Notes: a model not told the origin generated them from the letters alone. A DNA stretch of 64,000 nt from Salibaculum sp035270045 (GCF_035270045.1 NZ_DATFIP010000047.1:34661-98660); one strand, 5' to 3'. Positions 26,397-36,179 are shown, counted from the first letter of the stretch. Made by a program: numbers and translations.

Positions 26397-27220
26397 GCCC
26401 ACAATGCCTCGGCATGGAAGGCCAGGTGATCCGCAATGAAACTGGAAACGAAGAAATAGCTGTGGTCGTAGCCTTCTTGAAGGCGCAACTGGCCCTGTTG
26501 ACGCCGCGCAGTCATGGCATCGGCCAGTGTGTCCATGCGCAGCAAGTCCCAGAAATCGTCACGCGTGCCCACGTCGACCAGGACCGGTCCGTCGAAGCCA
26601 CTTTCGCGCATCAGCAGGCTTGCGTCGTGGGCGCGACCGGCCTCGACGCTGCCAAGGTAGCCTTCGAACTGCTTTCGGCCCCAGTCGCTGTCGGTCGGGT
26701 TGCAGATCGGCGAGAAGGCCGAGACCGAGCGGAACCGCCCTGGCAGGGACATGGCCAGGGTCAGCGCCCCGTGGCCGCCCATGGAATGCCCGGTGATCGC
26801 CTGCCGATCGGGGTCGATGGCAAAACCGTTGTCGAGGATCGTGGGCAGTTCCTCGGCTAGGTAATCCCACATCCGGAAATGGGGGGTCCAAGGCTTTTGC
26901 GTCGCATTCAGGTAGAAACCGGCCCCCTGGCCCATGTCGTATTCGGGGTCGTCGGCGACCCCCTCGCCCCGCGGCGACGTGTCGGGAAAACACAGCGCGA
27001 TGCCGTGATCCGCCGCCCAGGCCTGCGCGCCTGCCTTGGTCATGGCGTTCTCGTGGGTGCAGGTCAGACCCGACAGGTACCACAGCAACGGCACCGGACC
27101 GTCGCCGGTCTCTTCGGGCAGGAACAGCCCGAAGGTCATATCGCAGGAGCAGGCGTCCGAGCGGTGTCGATAGACGCCCTGAACTCCCCCGAAGCAGCGG
27201 TTCTCGGAGAGTGTTTCCAT
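26393..27220 (-). CDS. fghA: S-formylglutathione hydrolase
   Basis: A 275-residue esterase-D type enzyme hydrolysing S-formylglutathione to formate and glutathione, the second step of glutathione-dependent formaldehyde removal. The nucleophile is in GHSMGGHGAL (serine at about residue 145), with LSGLTCTHENAM near the N-terminus, and aspartate and histidine in LVDVGTRDDF and GYDHSYFF. The ATG shares one base with the stop of the upstream flavoprotein gene. The partner dehydrogenase adhI is 4.2 kb away at 31446-32558. Confidence 0.95.
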   Translation of the reverse strand: METLSENRCFGGVQGVYRHRSDACSCDMTFGLFLPEETGDGPVPLLWYLSGLTCTHENAMTKAGAQAWAADHGIALCFPDTSPRGEGVADDPEYDMGQGAGFYLNATQKPWTPHFRMWDYLAEELPTILDNGFAIDPDRQAITGHSMGGHGALTLAMSLPGRFRSVSAFSPICNPTDSDWGRKQFEGYLGSVEAGRAHDASLLMRESGFDGPVLVDVGTRDDFWDLLRMDTLADAMTARRQQGQLRLQEGYDHSYFFVSSFIADHLAFHAEALWA

Positions 27221-27912
27221 CAGCTTTTTCCTTCGTATGTGGTCATGATCTGATCCAGCGGTTTCTTTGACTTGGCAATGGCGGGGACGGTCGCGTCCTC
27301 TCCCGGATGGCCGATAGCAAGGATCATGACCGGTTTCTCGTTCTCAGATCGTTCGCACAGACCGTTGAGGAACTTCATCGGGTTGGGCGTATGGGTCAGG
27401 CAGGACAGCCCCGCGGTATGCAGTGCGGTGATGAGCATTCCGGTGGCTATGCCGACGCTTTCAGGAACATAATAGTGCTTGATCCGTTTGCCCTCGCGAT
27501 AGCCCCAGCGCTGGGCGAAGATCACGATCAGCCACGGCGCGAGATCCAGGTGCGGCTTGGAGGCATCGGTGCCGATAGGTTCCAGCGCGGCCAGCCACGC
27601 GTCACCACCGCCACCGTCGTAGAATCTCTCTTCTTCGGCCTCGGCGGCCTTGCGGATCTCGTGTTTCATCCCGGGGTCCGAGATGGCGACGAAATGCCAG
27701 GGCTGCTGGTTGGCGCCGCTGGGCGCGGTGCCCGCCGCCGCAATGCACCGTTCGATCACGGCACGCGGAACCGGCCGTTCGGAATAATCGCGGATCGAGT
27801 GGCGGGTCTGCATCAGCGCGAGGAAATTCGCGGCCGCCTCCTGCATATCGGCATCCGTTAAGCTGCGCCTGTGCGGCAGGCGCAGCGCCTTGTAGACGGG
27901 TCGCTCGGCCAT
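27220..27912 (-). CDS. Nitroreductase-family flavoprotein with iodotyrosine deiodinase signature
   Basis: A 230-residue FMN enzyme. FMN contacts are suggested by TRHSIRDY (residues 36-43) and TAPSGANQQPWHF (62-74). The lid region resembles mammalian iodotyrosine deiodinase: E94 and Y98 (EERFY) and K119 (SKPHLDLAP) fall where the deiodinase residues that grip the amino-acid part of halotyrosine lie, and the C-terminus ATVP..KKPLDQIM also matches. From family knowledge it may reductively remove iodine or another halogen from tyrosine; an ordinary nitroreductase is the alternative. AGGAGG precedes the start ATG at 27910-27912. It lies 8 nt after an AEC transporter gene. Confidence 0.8.
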   Translation of the reverse strand: MAERPVYKALRLPHRRSLTDADMQEAAANFLALMQTRHSIRDYSERPVPRAVIERCIAAAGTAPSGANQQPWHFVAISDPGMKHEIRKAAEAEEERFYDGGGGDAWLAALEPIGTDASKPHLDLAPWLIVIFAQRWGYREGKRIKHYYVPESVGIATGMLITALHTAGLSCLTHTPNPMKFLNGLCERSENEKPVMILAIGHPGEDATVPAIAKSKKPLDQIMTTYEGKS

Positions 27913-27920
27913 GGCCCCTC

Positions 27921-28847
27921 CTAGCTGCTGACAAGGGCGATGACGCCCGAAACGGTGAAAACGCTGACCGCGGTCGAGATCAGGATCGACGCCGACACCC
28001 TGTGCGGCGCGACGCTGTAGTGCTGGGCCAGAATGTAGACATTCCCGGCAACCGGCAAGGCGGCAGCGGCAATCATGACACCAGCTGCATAGGGGTCCAC
28101 CGGAAACACGTAGAGCGCGGCGAACCCAACGGCCGCCGGATGCAGCACCAGCTTGGCGAAGGACAGCCAACCGGCGACCGCCACCCGCTCGGCAGACTTG
28201 CTGGCCAGCGAGGCCCCGATGGCAAACAGCGCACCGGGCGTCGCCGCTGCGCCAAGGATTTCCAGGAAATCGTCCGCGGGGCCGGGAATGGACAATGGCA
28301 GGGCCGAAACGATCAGCCCCATGCCGATGGACATGATCATCGGGTTCTTGAGAAGCCCCAGCCCGACAGTGCGCAGGATGCCAAGGCTCATCCGACCGTC
28401 GCGCGACCCGGTGATCAGGATCACGATCAGCGAGCCGAAGACGATCAGGTCCACCGACAGGACCATCATCACTGCCGGGATCGCTTCGGCCCCCAGTAGC
28501 ATGGCCAGCATCGGAATCCCGAGAAACCCGACGTTACCGATCACGGCGCATTGTGCCTCAACCGCTGCCTCTTCGATCCCGCGGCGGCGCAACAGGGCGA
28601 CGCCATTCGCCACGACATAGATCAGGAGCGTCCCCCAGAAGTAAGCCTGCACGAAGGACCAGTCGAAGATGTCCCCAATCGACAGGTTCGCGGCGAACCT
28701 GAACAGCATGGCAGAGAGCGCGAAATAAAAGACGAACTTGGTCAGCCAAGCCGTGGCCTCTGCTGTAAAGAAGCCGGTCCGGCCCGCGCCGTAGCCCAGC
28801 CCGATCAGGGCGAAGAAGGGCAGCGTCTGAAGGAAGATATCCCACAT
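27921..28847 (-). CDS. AEC-family (auxin efflux carrier-like) transporter
   Basis: A 308-residue polytopic membrane protein with about ten hydrophobic segments, arranged as two halves (five in each). It has NVGFLGIPMLAML in the first half and LPVAGNVYILAQHYSV in the second, matching the AEC/MdcF family that moves organic acids, amino acids or related anions. The substrate is not evident. It is the first gene of a leftward unit with the deiodinase-like flavoprotein, fghA and yaiI, all separated by 8 nt or less. Confidence 0.88.
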   Translation of the reverse strand: MWDIFLQTLPFFALIGLGYGAGRTGFFTAEATAWLTKFVFYFALSAMLFRFAANLSIGDIFDWSFVQAYFWGTLLIYVVANGVALLRRRGIEEAAVEAQCAVIGNVGFLGIPMLAMLLGAEAIPAVMMVLSVDLIVFGSLIVILITGSRDGRMSLGILRTVGLGLLKNPMIMSIGMGLIVSALPLSIPGPADDFLEILGAAATPGALFAIGASLASKSAERVAVAGWLSFAKLVLHPAAVGFAALYVFPVDPYAAGVMIAAAALPVAGNVYILAQHYSVAPHRVSASILISTAVSVFTVSGVIALVSS

Positions 28848-28956
28848 GAAGGCAGCGTTAGCAGGCCCGGCGGACCGGTGCCAGTGGCAAGGGGCACAGG
28901 CACGATCGGGGCCGTTTCAGGTCCGACACAAGGGCTCCGCGGTCTTGGCGACGCGC

Positions 28957-29934
28957 CTAGCCGCCGCCGATCAGCGCGCCCGCCGCAAAGACCAGCGCCC
29001 CGCCTAAAACGACCTGGAACGTCGCGCGCAAAAAGGGCGTGTCCATGAACCGGTTCTGGATCCAGACAATCGCCCAGAGTTCGACGAAGACAACGATGAG
29101 CGCGGTTATGGTCGCCGTCCAGAAATCCGGGATCAGGTAGGGCAGCGCGTGGCCCAGCCCGCCCAGCGTGGTCATGACGCCACTGGCCAGACCCCTCTTG
29201 AAGGGTGACCCGCGCCCCGAGATCTGGCCATCATCCGAAGCGGCCTCCGTGAATCCCATCGAAATCCCGGCCCCGACAGAGGCCGCCAGGCCGACCAGAA
29301 AGGTCGTCCATGTGTCCTGTGTAGCGAATGCCGTGGCAAAGATCGGGGCCAGCGTCGAGACCGAGCCGTCCATCAGACCGGCAAGCCCCGGCTGAACCCA
29401 GGTCAGGACAAAACGGCGATGCGCCTCGGAATCCTCGTCGCTGCGGGCATCGTCGCCCAGGTGCTCCTGCTCCAGTTCGTCGGCGGTGTCGGCGTGGCCC
29501 GCCTCGGCCGCAGCCAAGTCGCCCAGCAGCTTGCGGGTGTCCGCGTCGGTGGTGGCCGCCGCCGCAGCCTCGTAAAAACGCTGGGCGTCGCGCTCCATCA
29601 GATGCGCCTCTTCGCGTATCCGCTCCAGGCCGAGGTTCTCGACCAGCCAGACCGGACGGCGCGCATGGAACCCGGCCACGTGTTCGCGCCGCAGCAATGG
29701 AATGGTCTTGCCAAATCGGACCTCGTGCAGGTCAATCAGGCGGCGGCGGTGCGTGTCTTCTTCCCCGGCCATGCCGTCGAAAACCGCGGCCGACGAGGGG
29801 AAATCCTCGCGCAGCATCTCGGCATAGCTGCGGTAGATTCGGGCGTCGTCCTCTTCCGATGATATGGCGAGAGCCAGGACCTCCTGCTCGTTGAGGTCCT
29901 TGAAACGGCGGCGGGATGGAATTCCGGGGATCAC
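28957..29934 (-). CDS. mbfA: Ferritin-like/VIT iron exporter MbfA
   Basis: A 325-residue fusion. Residues 15-160 form a ferritin-like (erythrin) domain with diiron ligands likely among E27/E28, E59-x2-H62, the E108/E109 helix and E144-x2-H147. Residues 170-325 form a VIT1/CCC1-type membrane domain with five hydrophobic segments (GLAGLMDGSVSTLAPIF and GAGISMGFTEAASD are typical). MbfA exports iron and protects from peroxide. The GTG at 29932-29934 has GAGGT 6 nt upstream. An Irr-type palindrome overlaps its promoter. Confidence 0.93.
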   Translation of the reverse strand: MIPGIPSRRRFKDLNEQEVLALAISSEEDDARIYRSYAEMLREDFPSSAAVFDGMAGEEDTHRRRLIDLHEVRFGKTIPLLRREHVAGFHARRPVWLVENLGLERIREEAHLMERDAQRFYEAAAAATTDADTRKLLGDLAAAEAGHADTADELEQEHLGDDARSDEDSEAHRRFVLTWVQPGLAGLMDGSVSTLAPIFATAFATQDTWTTFLVGLAASVGAGISMGFTEAASDDGQISGRGSPFKRGLASGVMTTLGGLGHALPYLIPDFWTATITALIVVFVELWAIVWIQNRFMDTPFLRATFQVVLGGALVFAAGALIGGG

Positions 29935-29949
29935 GAGAACACCTCATTT

Positions 29950-29964
29950 TTAGAATAATTCTAA
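29950..29964. promoter_or_regulatory. Irr-type iron control element (ICE box) upstream of mbfA
   Basis: The 15-bp perfect palindrome TTAGAATAATTCTAA agrees with the Irr-box core (TTAGAA..TTCTAA) known from rhizobia. On the minus strand, TTGCAA (29990-29985) and ATATTA (29967-29962) with 17 nt between them form a possible promoter. The palindrome therefore overlaps the -10 and the start point, as expected for repression when iron is low. Confidence 0.8.
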
Positions 29965-30051
29965 TATGTATAATTCCTGTTGGATTGCAAGCTCCGTATC
30001 TTCGGTGTCTGCCAAGAAGCGTTCCGGGACGCGGCTGACGTCGCGGTTTCC

Positions 30052-30081
30052 TTGCTGAAAGTGAACCGGACGGTTTATAGT
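30052..30081 (+). promoter_or_regulatory. TetR-gene promoter with internal operator palindrome
   Basis: TTGCTG (30052-30057), an 18-nt spacer and TATAGT (30076-30081) form a promoter. Inside the spacer, AACCG-GA-CGGTT (30064-30075) is an inverted repeat with 5-bp arms, the kind of site a TetR dimer would bind to repress its own gene. Confidence 0.6.
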
Positions 30082-30098
30082 CGTCGCACGGAGGAGAG

Positions 30099-30716
30099 AT
30101 GGCCGACGGCGATATCGAGATCAAGAAAGGCCGCAAGTTCGACCAGGTGCTGCTGGGAGCGCGTCAGGTGTTCATGGCCCACGGCTACGATGGCGCCTCG
30201 GTCGACGAGATCGCGCGCGCCGCGGGGGTGTCCAAGGCCACGCTCTACAGCTATTTCCCCGACAAGCGCCTGCTCTTCGCCGAGGTGGCCAAGCACGAAA
30301 GCGAACGCCAAGCGCAGCTTTCCCTGGCCGAGATCGACACCAACGGCCCGCCGGAGGAGGTTCTCTATCGCGCGGGCAAGAGCCTGATGACCTTCCTGAC
30401 CTCACGCTTCGGCCAACAAGTCGTCGGACTCTGTTCCGCCGAGGCGCAACGATTCCCCGAACTGGGCTGCATGTTCTACGATTCGGGCCCTGGCCTGGTT
30501 CGTCAGCATTTCAGCCACTACCTTGCCTGTGCCGCTCAGGCGGGCCGGTTGCGGATCGACGATCCTCTGCTGGCCGCCGACCAGTTCGCCGAACTCTGCA
30601 AGGCTCGGATTTTCACCCGCATCACCTGCGGGGTCCAGACCGAGTTCGACGACGACGAACTGGAGATGATCCTGACCGCTGCCGTCGATTTGTTCATGGC
30701 CCGCTACGGCCCCTGA
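30099..30716 (+). CDS. TetR/AcrR-family transcriptional regulator
   Basis: A 205-residue one-component repressor. The N-terminal helix-turn-helix spans about residues 12-58, with ASVDEIARAAGVSKATLYSYFPDKRLLF. The C-terminal ligand/dimer domain resembles the TetR_C_7/AefR-like group. The start ATG has GGAGGAG 5-10 nt upstream. Its promoter carries a palindrome, suggesting autoregulation. It stands alone; mbfA diverges from it and no efflux pump is adjacent, so its targets are unknown. A 6-bp stem (CTGACG/CGTCAG, 30713-30735) spans its stop. Confidence 0.92.
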   Translation: MADGDIEIKKGRKFDQVLLGARQVFMAHGYDGASVDEIARAAGVSKATLYSYFPDKRLLFAEVAKHESERQAQLSLAEIDTNGPPEEVLYRAGKSLMTFLTSRFGQQVVGLCSAEAQRFPELGCMFYDSGPGLVRQHFSHYLACAAQAGRLRIDDPLLAADQFAELCKARIFTRITCGVQTEFDDDELEMILTAAVDLFMARYGP

Positions 30717-30731
30717 CGACACGCGTGGGCG

Positions 30732-31424
30732 TCAGTCCTTGCGGCGCACTTCCATGTGATTGCCGGACCCGCGGCGCAGTTCGAACAGCTTGAGTGTGCC
30801 GACAAGGTCACTGAGCTTCGTCTTGCCATAGGTGCGCGGGTCGAAGTCGGGGTTGTCGGCCACGAGCTTTTGCCCGATCGCACCCAGACCGACCCATTCG
30901 CTTTCCTGATCGACCGCGTCCATGGCGCGGCGGATCAATGGCACCGCTTCGGTAGGTTTGCGCTTGCCCGATTGGGGTGCGTCCTCCTCGGCGATGTTCT
31001 CGATCAGGACGAACCGGTTGCAGGTGTTGCGCAGGCTGACCGGGGTCTTGGCCTCGCCGATACCGATCACGGACAGGCCCTGTTCGCGGATGCGGCTGGC
31101 CAGTGCCGTGAAATCGCTGTCGGAACTGACCAGCACGAAACCGTCGAACCGGCCCGAATGCAGGATATCCATGGCGTCGATGACCAGGCCGATGTCGGTG
31201 GCGTTCTTGCCAGTTGTGTTCGACGGCAACTGCCGCTGCACTAACCCCAGCTCGGCCGCGGTTTTCTTCCAGCCCGACAGGTGACCGCTGGACCAGTCGC
31301 CATAGACCCGGCGCAGGGCCGGCTCCCCGAACTGGGTGATCTCCTTGAGGACCGCCTCGGCGTGGCTGGACGAGACGTTGTCCGCGTCGATCAGAACGGC
31401 ATAGAGGCTGTTGGGGTCCGGCAT
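30732..31424 (-). CDS. NYN-domain protein (LabA/DUF88-like) with C-terminal OST-HTH/LOTUS-like domain
   Basis: A 230-residue protein. The N-terminal NYN (PIN-like) domain has acidic residues at VLIDADN (residues 10-16), ATDIGLVIDAMDIL and VSSDSDFTALASRIRE, which could hold a metal for RNA cleavage. The C-terminal 70 residues (AIGQKLVADNPDFDPRTYGKTKLSDLVG) match the winged-helix OST-HTH/LOTUS type, an RNA-binding module. It lies 21 nt downstream of adhI in the same direction and may share its transcript. An RNA-related role is inferred. Confidence 0.88.
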   Translation of the reverse strand: MPDPNSLYAVLIDADNVSSSHAEAVLKEITQFGEPALRRVYGDWSSGHLSGWKKTAAELGLVQRQLPSNTTGKNATDIGLVIDAMDILHSGRFDGFVLVSSDSDFTALASRIREQGLSVIGIGEAKTPVSLRNTCNRFVLIENIAEEDAPQSGKRKPTEAVPLIRRAMDAVDQESEWVGLGAIGQKLVADNPDFDPRTYGKTKLSDLVGTLKLFELRRGSGNHMEVRRKD

Positions 31425-31445
31425 GAGCCCTCCGCAGGCATGAGA

Positions 31446-32558
<1,113 letters not shown>

Positions 32559-32658
32559 GGTGAATCCTTCCTGATACTTTGGCGAAACCCTCATGTAAGT
32601 GCTGCCGCGTTGCAAGCACCAGAGTTGATTTCACCGCCTGAAATGCGACCATCCGCAC

Positions 32659-32943
32659 ATGCGACCCCTTTGCCTTGCGACGCTCTTTATCAGCCTTGCC
32701 GCCTGTGGCACCTTGGATCATTCTGATCCGCCCCGAGTGCCGCCCCAGGGCGCGGACAACTGCGGCGCAGGTGATCACGCGGGCCTGGTCGGGCTGGACG
32801 CCACCGCGCTGGAACAGGTGCTGATCCTCGGGCCCGTGCGTGTGATCCGCCCCGGCGACGCGGTGACCATGGATCAGCGGCCCGGACGCATCAATTTCGT
32901 CGTCTCCGAGGCGGGGCGAATCGAGCGCATAAGCTGCGGCTGA
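32659..32943 (+). CDS. I78-family peptidase inhibitor lipoprotein
   Basis: A 94-residue lipoprotein with lipobox LAAC (residues 13-16), the cysteine being the likely lipidated residue. The mature part has the I78 (elastase inhibitor AFLEI-like) pattern: C-x3-DHAGLVGLDATAL, VRVIRPGDAVTMDQRPGRINF and IERISCG. It probably inhibits serine proteases in the periplasm. Stands alone, divergent from adhI; no clear ribosome site is seen. Confidence 0.85.
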   Translation: MRPLCLATLFISLAACGTLDHSDPPRVPPQGADNCGAGDHAGLVGLDATALEQVLILGPVRVIRPGDAVTMDQRPGRINFVVSEAGRIERISCG

Positions 32944-33009
32944 CCCCAGCACTGCGCCGCTTTGACAAACGGGTTGAAAAACCCGGGCATAGCAGCAAGT
33001 CTAGCCGCT

Positions 33010-33351
33010 ATGAATGCCCCTCCGCCCATCCCGCTGACAACCCGTGAAAGCCAGAAAGTGGCGTTCCATCGTTCCGAGTTGAACGTCATCCTGTCGCTTT
33101 ACGGACGCATGGTTGCCGCCGGAGAATGGCGGGACTACGGAATGTCGTTCCTCAAGGACGTGGCGGTGTTCTCGGTCTTCAGGCGGACGGCCGAGGTGCC
33201 GATCTACCGGATAGAGAAACGGCCCAAGATGCGGCTCCGGCAGGGCCAGTATTCCGTCGTCGGGATGGAAGGGCAGGTTCTCAAGCGGGGGGACGATCTC
33301 AGGACCGTGCTGCGGGTGCTCGAACGCAAGCTGATCCGCGCGGTAGAGTAG
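33010..33351 (+). CDS. DUF2794 protein
   Basis: A 113-residue cytoplasmic protein of the DUF2794 family found across alphaproteobacteria; function unknown. Recognisable blocks are FHRSELNVILSLYGRMVAAGEWRDY (in part), YRIEKRP and VLRVLERKLIRAV. The ATG at 33010 gives the usual length, although a frame from 32962 exists and neither start has a good ribosome site. Converges on the NlpC/P60 gene with 10 nt between. Confidence 0.82.
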   Translation: MNAPPPIPLTTRESQKVAFHRSELNVILSLYGRMVAAGEWRDYGMSFLKDVAVFSVFRRTAEVPIYRIEKRPKMRLRQGQYSVVGMEGQVLKRGDDLRTVLRVLERKLIRAVE

Positions 33352-33361
33352 AAGGCCCCCG

Positions 33362-34192
33362 TTACAGCCGTCTGCGCATGGTAATCTGCCCATCCCCCTG
33401 CGCCATGATCCGGGAAATGGCAGCGTCGATTGGCTCAAGCGTCACCGCCATATGATGCAAGTTGGCGTGGATCAGGGTCTGAGGATCCGCAGCAAGGGCG
33501 ACATGCCCCTTCCAGAAGAACAGGTCGCCCCGCTTTATGGGGTCATCCGGCGCGACAGCCTCACCCAGCGTGGCCTCCTGCACGTCGCTGTCACCGGGAC
33601 AGGGCCGACCGCAGGCGTGCAGCGCGACCTGCACCAGTCCCGAACAATCGATCCCGAAAGACGAATTCGCCCCCCAAAGGTAAGGCGTGCCCAGGTAGCG
33701 TTCCGCCACGGCCACGGAATCGGATTCCAGATCATCGGCCAAATGCGCCGTGGGCACCCAGCCAAGTTCGGTGCGAGTGAACCGGCCCTCTTTCTCGCTC
33801 GTCGCAACGATGGCCATATGCGGCAGGGCCATGCGCTCGGGCGCCTTGAAATCGGGCGCGTCGTAGACGTGGGTCTGCCGTGCGCCGATCCACTCCAGTG
33901 CCTCGGGCCGGTCGCTTTCCGCGGCCAGACCCGCCTCGGCCACCCATCCAACATATTCTGCCAGCGCCGCGATGCCGAAGGCGAAACCGTCGCGCCTTTC
34001 CAGCACCTCGAAACCCTCGCCATAGCGCAGTTGCCTGGCGCGTGGACCGCCGGGGGACAGGCTCAGATCCAGGACCGGCCAGCCGACATGGCGGGGCGGC
34101 TCGGGGTCCGCCGGGCTGCGGTCCGGATACTCGGCGGCCAGCCAGCGTGCGACGACGCGGTCATTAACCGGGGTCAGACGCGGGTCGCTCAC
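33362..34192 (-). CDS. NlpC/P60-family cell-wall peptidase
   Basis: A 276-residue protein with an N-terminal SH3-like region (about residues 40-150; ARQLRYGEGFEVLER, GWVPTAHL) and a C-terminal NlpC/P60 domain. The cysteine is C183 in GIDCSGLVQ, and the histidine H230 in WKGHVALA; the third residue is H242 or nearby. No signal peptide is visible, as in the DPP-VI-like cytoplasmic members that cut imported murein peptides. The start overlaps the M17 aminopeptidase stop (ATGA), so the pair may recycle wall peptides. Confidence 0.92.
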   Translation of the reverse strand: MSDPRLTPVNDRVVARWLAAEYPDRSPADPEPPRHVGWPVLDLSLSPGGPRARQLRYGEGFEVLERRDGFAFGIAALAEYVGWVAEAGLAAESDRPEALEWIGARQTHVYDAPDFKAPERMALPHMAIVATSEKEGRFTRTELGWVPTAHLADDLESDSVAVAERYLGTPYLWGANSSFGIDCSGLVQVALHACGRPCPGDSDVQEATLGEAVAPDDPIKRGDLFFWKGHVALAADPQTLIHANLHHMAVTLEPIDAAISRIMAQGDGQITMRRRL

Positions 34193-35565
34193 GACGACAG
34201 CACCGCCGGCAGGGCCTGCAACAGGGCCCGAGCCCCCTGCCCAACGCCGCCCTTGGGGCGCGCCGGCGCCGGGGTAGGCTGCCAGCCATAGATGTCGAAA
34301 TGTGTATAGGGGGCGGTCTCAACGAAACGGCGCAGGAACAGCGCCGCGGTGATCGACCCGGCGAAGCCGCCCGCGGGCGCGTTGTCCAGGTCCGCGATTC
34401 CAGGCTCGATCATGGCTTCGTAGGGATCATGAAAAGGCATCTGCCAGACCGGGTCGCCCACCAGGGCGCCGGCTTGCGGCAGGGCCTCGGCCATCCGCGC
34501 GTCGGTAGTGTAGAAGGGTGCAATGTCGGCACCCACGGCGGCGCGCGCCGCGCCGGTCAGCGTGGCGAAGGAGACGATCTGGTCGGGTGCCTCCTCGTCG
34601 GCCAGGGCCAGCGCGTCGGCCAGCACAAGCCGCCCTTCTGCGTCGGTGTTGTTGATCTCGACCGTGAGCCCCTTGCGGCTGGTCAGAATGTCGCCGGGGC
34701 GGAACGCATCGCCACCGACGGCGTTTTCTACAGCCGGAATCAGAACGCGCAACTTCACTTCAAGGCCCAGCGCCATAATCATCTGGGCCAGGCCCAGCAC
34801 GGTGGCCGCGCCGCCCATGTCCTTTTTCATCAGCGCCATCGAGCCGCCCGGCTTGAGGTTCAGCCCGCCGGTGTCGAAGATCACCCCCTTGCCCACAAGG
34901 GTCAGCGTCGGGCCACTGTCACCCCAGCGCAGATCGATCAGACGCGGGGCGCGTGCGGCGGCGCGGCCGACAGTATGTATCATTGGCAAATCACGCGACA
35001 GCAGGGCGTCGCCTTCGACAACCTCGATCGCGGCGTCATGATCCTCGGCCAACCGTGCGGCAGCCTCGGCCAGCTCTTGCGGGCCCATATCGTTGGCCGG
35101 TGTATTTATCAGGTCACGGGTCAGCGCCTCGCCCGCGGCGATGGCTTCCAGCCGTGCGGCATCGACGCCTGCAGGGGCGGCAAACCGAGGCCGCTCTTCC
35201 GTCACGGTTCGATAGCGGTCGAAGTGGTAGCCCGTCAGAAGCAGGGCAAGCGCCGCCTCGTCCAGCGCAGCGCCCTCCAACGTGTTTTCCAGGTGATAGT
35301 TTCCGGCGGGCAGGCCCTGCGCCGCCTCGGCAATGGCCATGCGCTTTCGCCGCCGCTGCTCGGCACTGCCCAACCCGACGAAGGCACAGGAGATCTCGCC
35401 CGCGTCGTCAGGCACCAGTTGCCGCTCGCCTGCCCGGCCCGAGAAGCCGGTCGCACGCAGCCAGGCGGCCCAGCGCCCGGGCAGGGCGTCCAGCAGAGCC
35501 GCCAGGTCCTCGACGGCGACGGCGTGCAGGGGGGTCGTCTGCGTGGCGGGCGGCAGAAATTTCAT
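34189..35565 (-). CDS. M17 leucyl aminopeptidase-family protein
   Basis: A 458-residue zinc/manganese aminopeptidase. Metal ligands expected at K226, D231, D249, D308 and E310 are all present (VGKGVIFDTGGLNLKPG, KKDMGG, NTDAEGRL). The N-terminal regulatory domain is shorter than in PepA. It is first in a two-gene unit with the NlpC/P60 peptidase and would split dipeptides in the cytoplasm. Confidence 0.94.
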   Translation of the reverse strand: MKFLPPATQTTPLHAVAVEDLAALLDALPGRWAAWLRATGFSGRAGERQLVPDDAGEISCAFVGLGSAEQRRRKRMAIAEAAQGLPAGNYHLENTLEGAALDEAALALLLTGYHFDRYRTVTEERPRFAAPAGVDAARLEAIAAGEALTRDLINTPANDMGPQELAEAAARLAEDHDAAIEVVEGDALLSRDLPMIHTVGRAAARAPRLIDLRWGDSGPTLTLVGKGVIFDTGGLNLKPGGSMALMKKDMGGAATVLGLAQMIMALGLEVKLRVLIPAVENAVGGDAFRPGDILTSRKGLTVEINNTDAEGRLVLADALALADEEAPDQIVSFATLTGAARAAVGADIAPFYTTDARMAEALPQAGALVGDPVWQMPFHDPYEAMIEPGIADLDNAPAGGFAGSITAALFLRRFVETAPYTHFDIYGWQPTPAPARPKGGVGQGARALLQALPAVLSS

Positions 35566-35630
35566 GGCGGGGGACCTTTCCGGATCAAATCTCGCGCCAG
35601 CCTAGTGCATGGTGCCGCCGCTGCAAGCGC

Positions 35631-36011
35631 TCACCAGCCGGGGCGAATGAGGCCGATCTCGTCCAATGTGGCGGTCAGCAACCGCATCAATCGCGCCAGG
35701 GTCGCCGCAAGGGCAGGTTCGTCCCCGGCGACATGGCAGTAGTGCGCATCCGCCCCCACCCGAGCGACACGTCGCATCCCGATCCGGTCGGCCAGTGCCA
35801 CGATGGCGTGCAGCCGGCTGTCAAGCCGCTCCGGCTCGGCCAACTGATAATCGTCCTCGAGACGGCGCAGGTGCCGGCCTAGGTCGGTCAAACAGACCGA
35901 GAGAAAATCTTCGGTGCGCCGGACATCCTGAGCCCCGGCCATTTCGCCCGCCACGGGCAGGCACTGGTCATGTTGCCCCGCTTCACGCGGAACCAGCCTG
36001 ATTATCTGCAT
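35631..36011 (-). CDS. Small helical protein of unknown function (weak Hpt resemblance)
   Basis: A 126-residue, mainly helical protein that I cannot assign. ATG at 36009-36011 follows a purine-rich GGGAAAGGGG stretch. The pattern RLHAIVALADRIGMRRVARVGADAHYCHV..GDEPALAATLARL faintly recalls a histidine-phosphotransfer helix bundle, but the key H-x2-K-G motif is absent. It lies between the M17 gene and the divergent carbonic anhydrase. A larger open frame in the same phase continues antisense to the anhydrase gene and is rejected. Confidence 0.6.
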   Translation of the reverse strand: MQIIRLVPREAGQHDQCLPVAGEMAGAQDVRRTEDFLSVCLTDLGRHLRRLEDDYQLAEPERLDSRLHAIVALADRIGMRRVARVGADAHYCHVAGDEPALAATLARLMRLLTATLDEIGLIRPGW

Positions 36012-36179
36012 TTCCCCTTTCCCGCGACACGGCGCGGGACCCTTGATATTCACCACGGGGCACAGCCTGACGCGAAACGGTTTCCAAGGCGGTAACGAGG
36101 CGGCGGCGCGCAACAGGGTTTTCCCTCGAAATTGCCGCGAATTGGGCGTATGCCCATGGTCCGGACCGGAGGCAGGATA

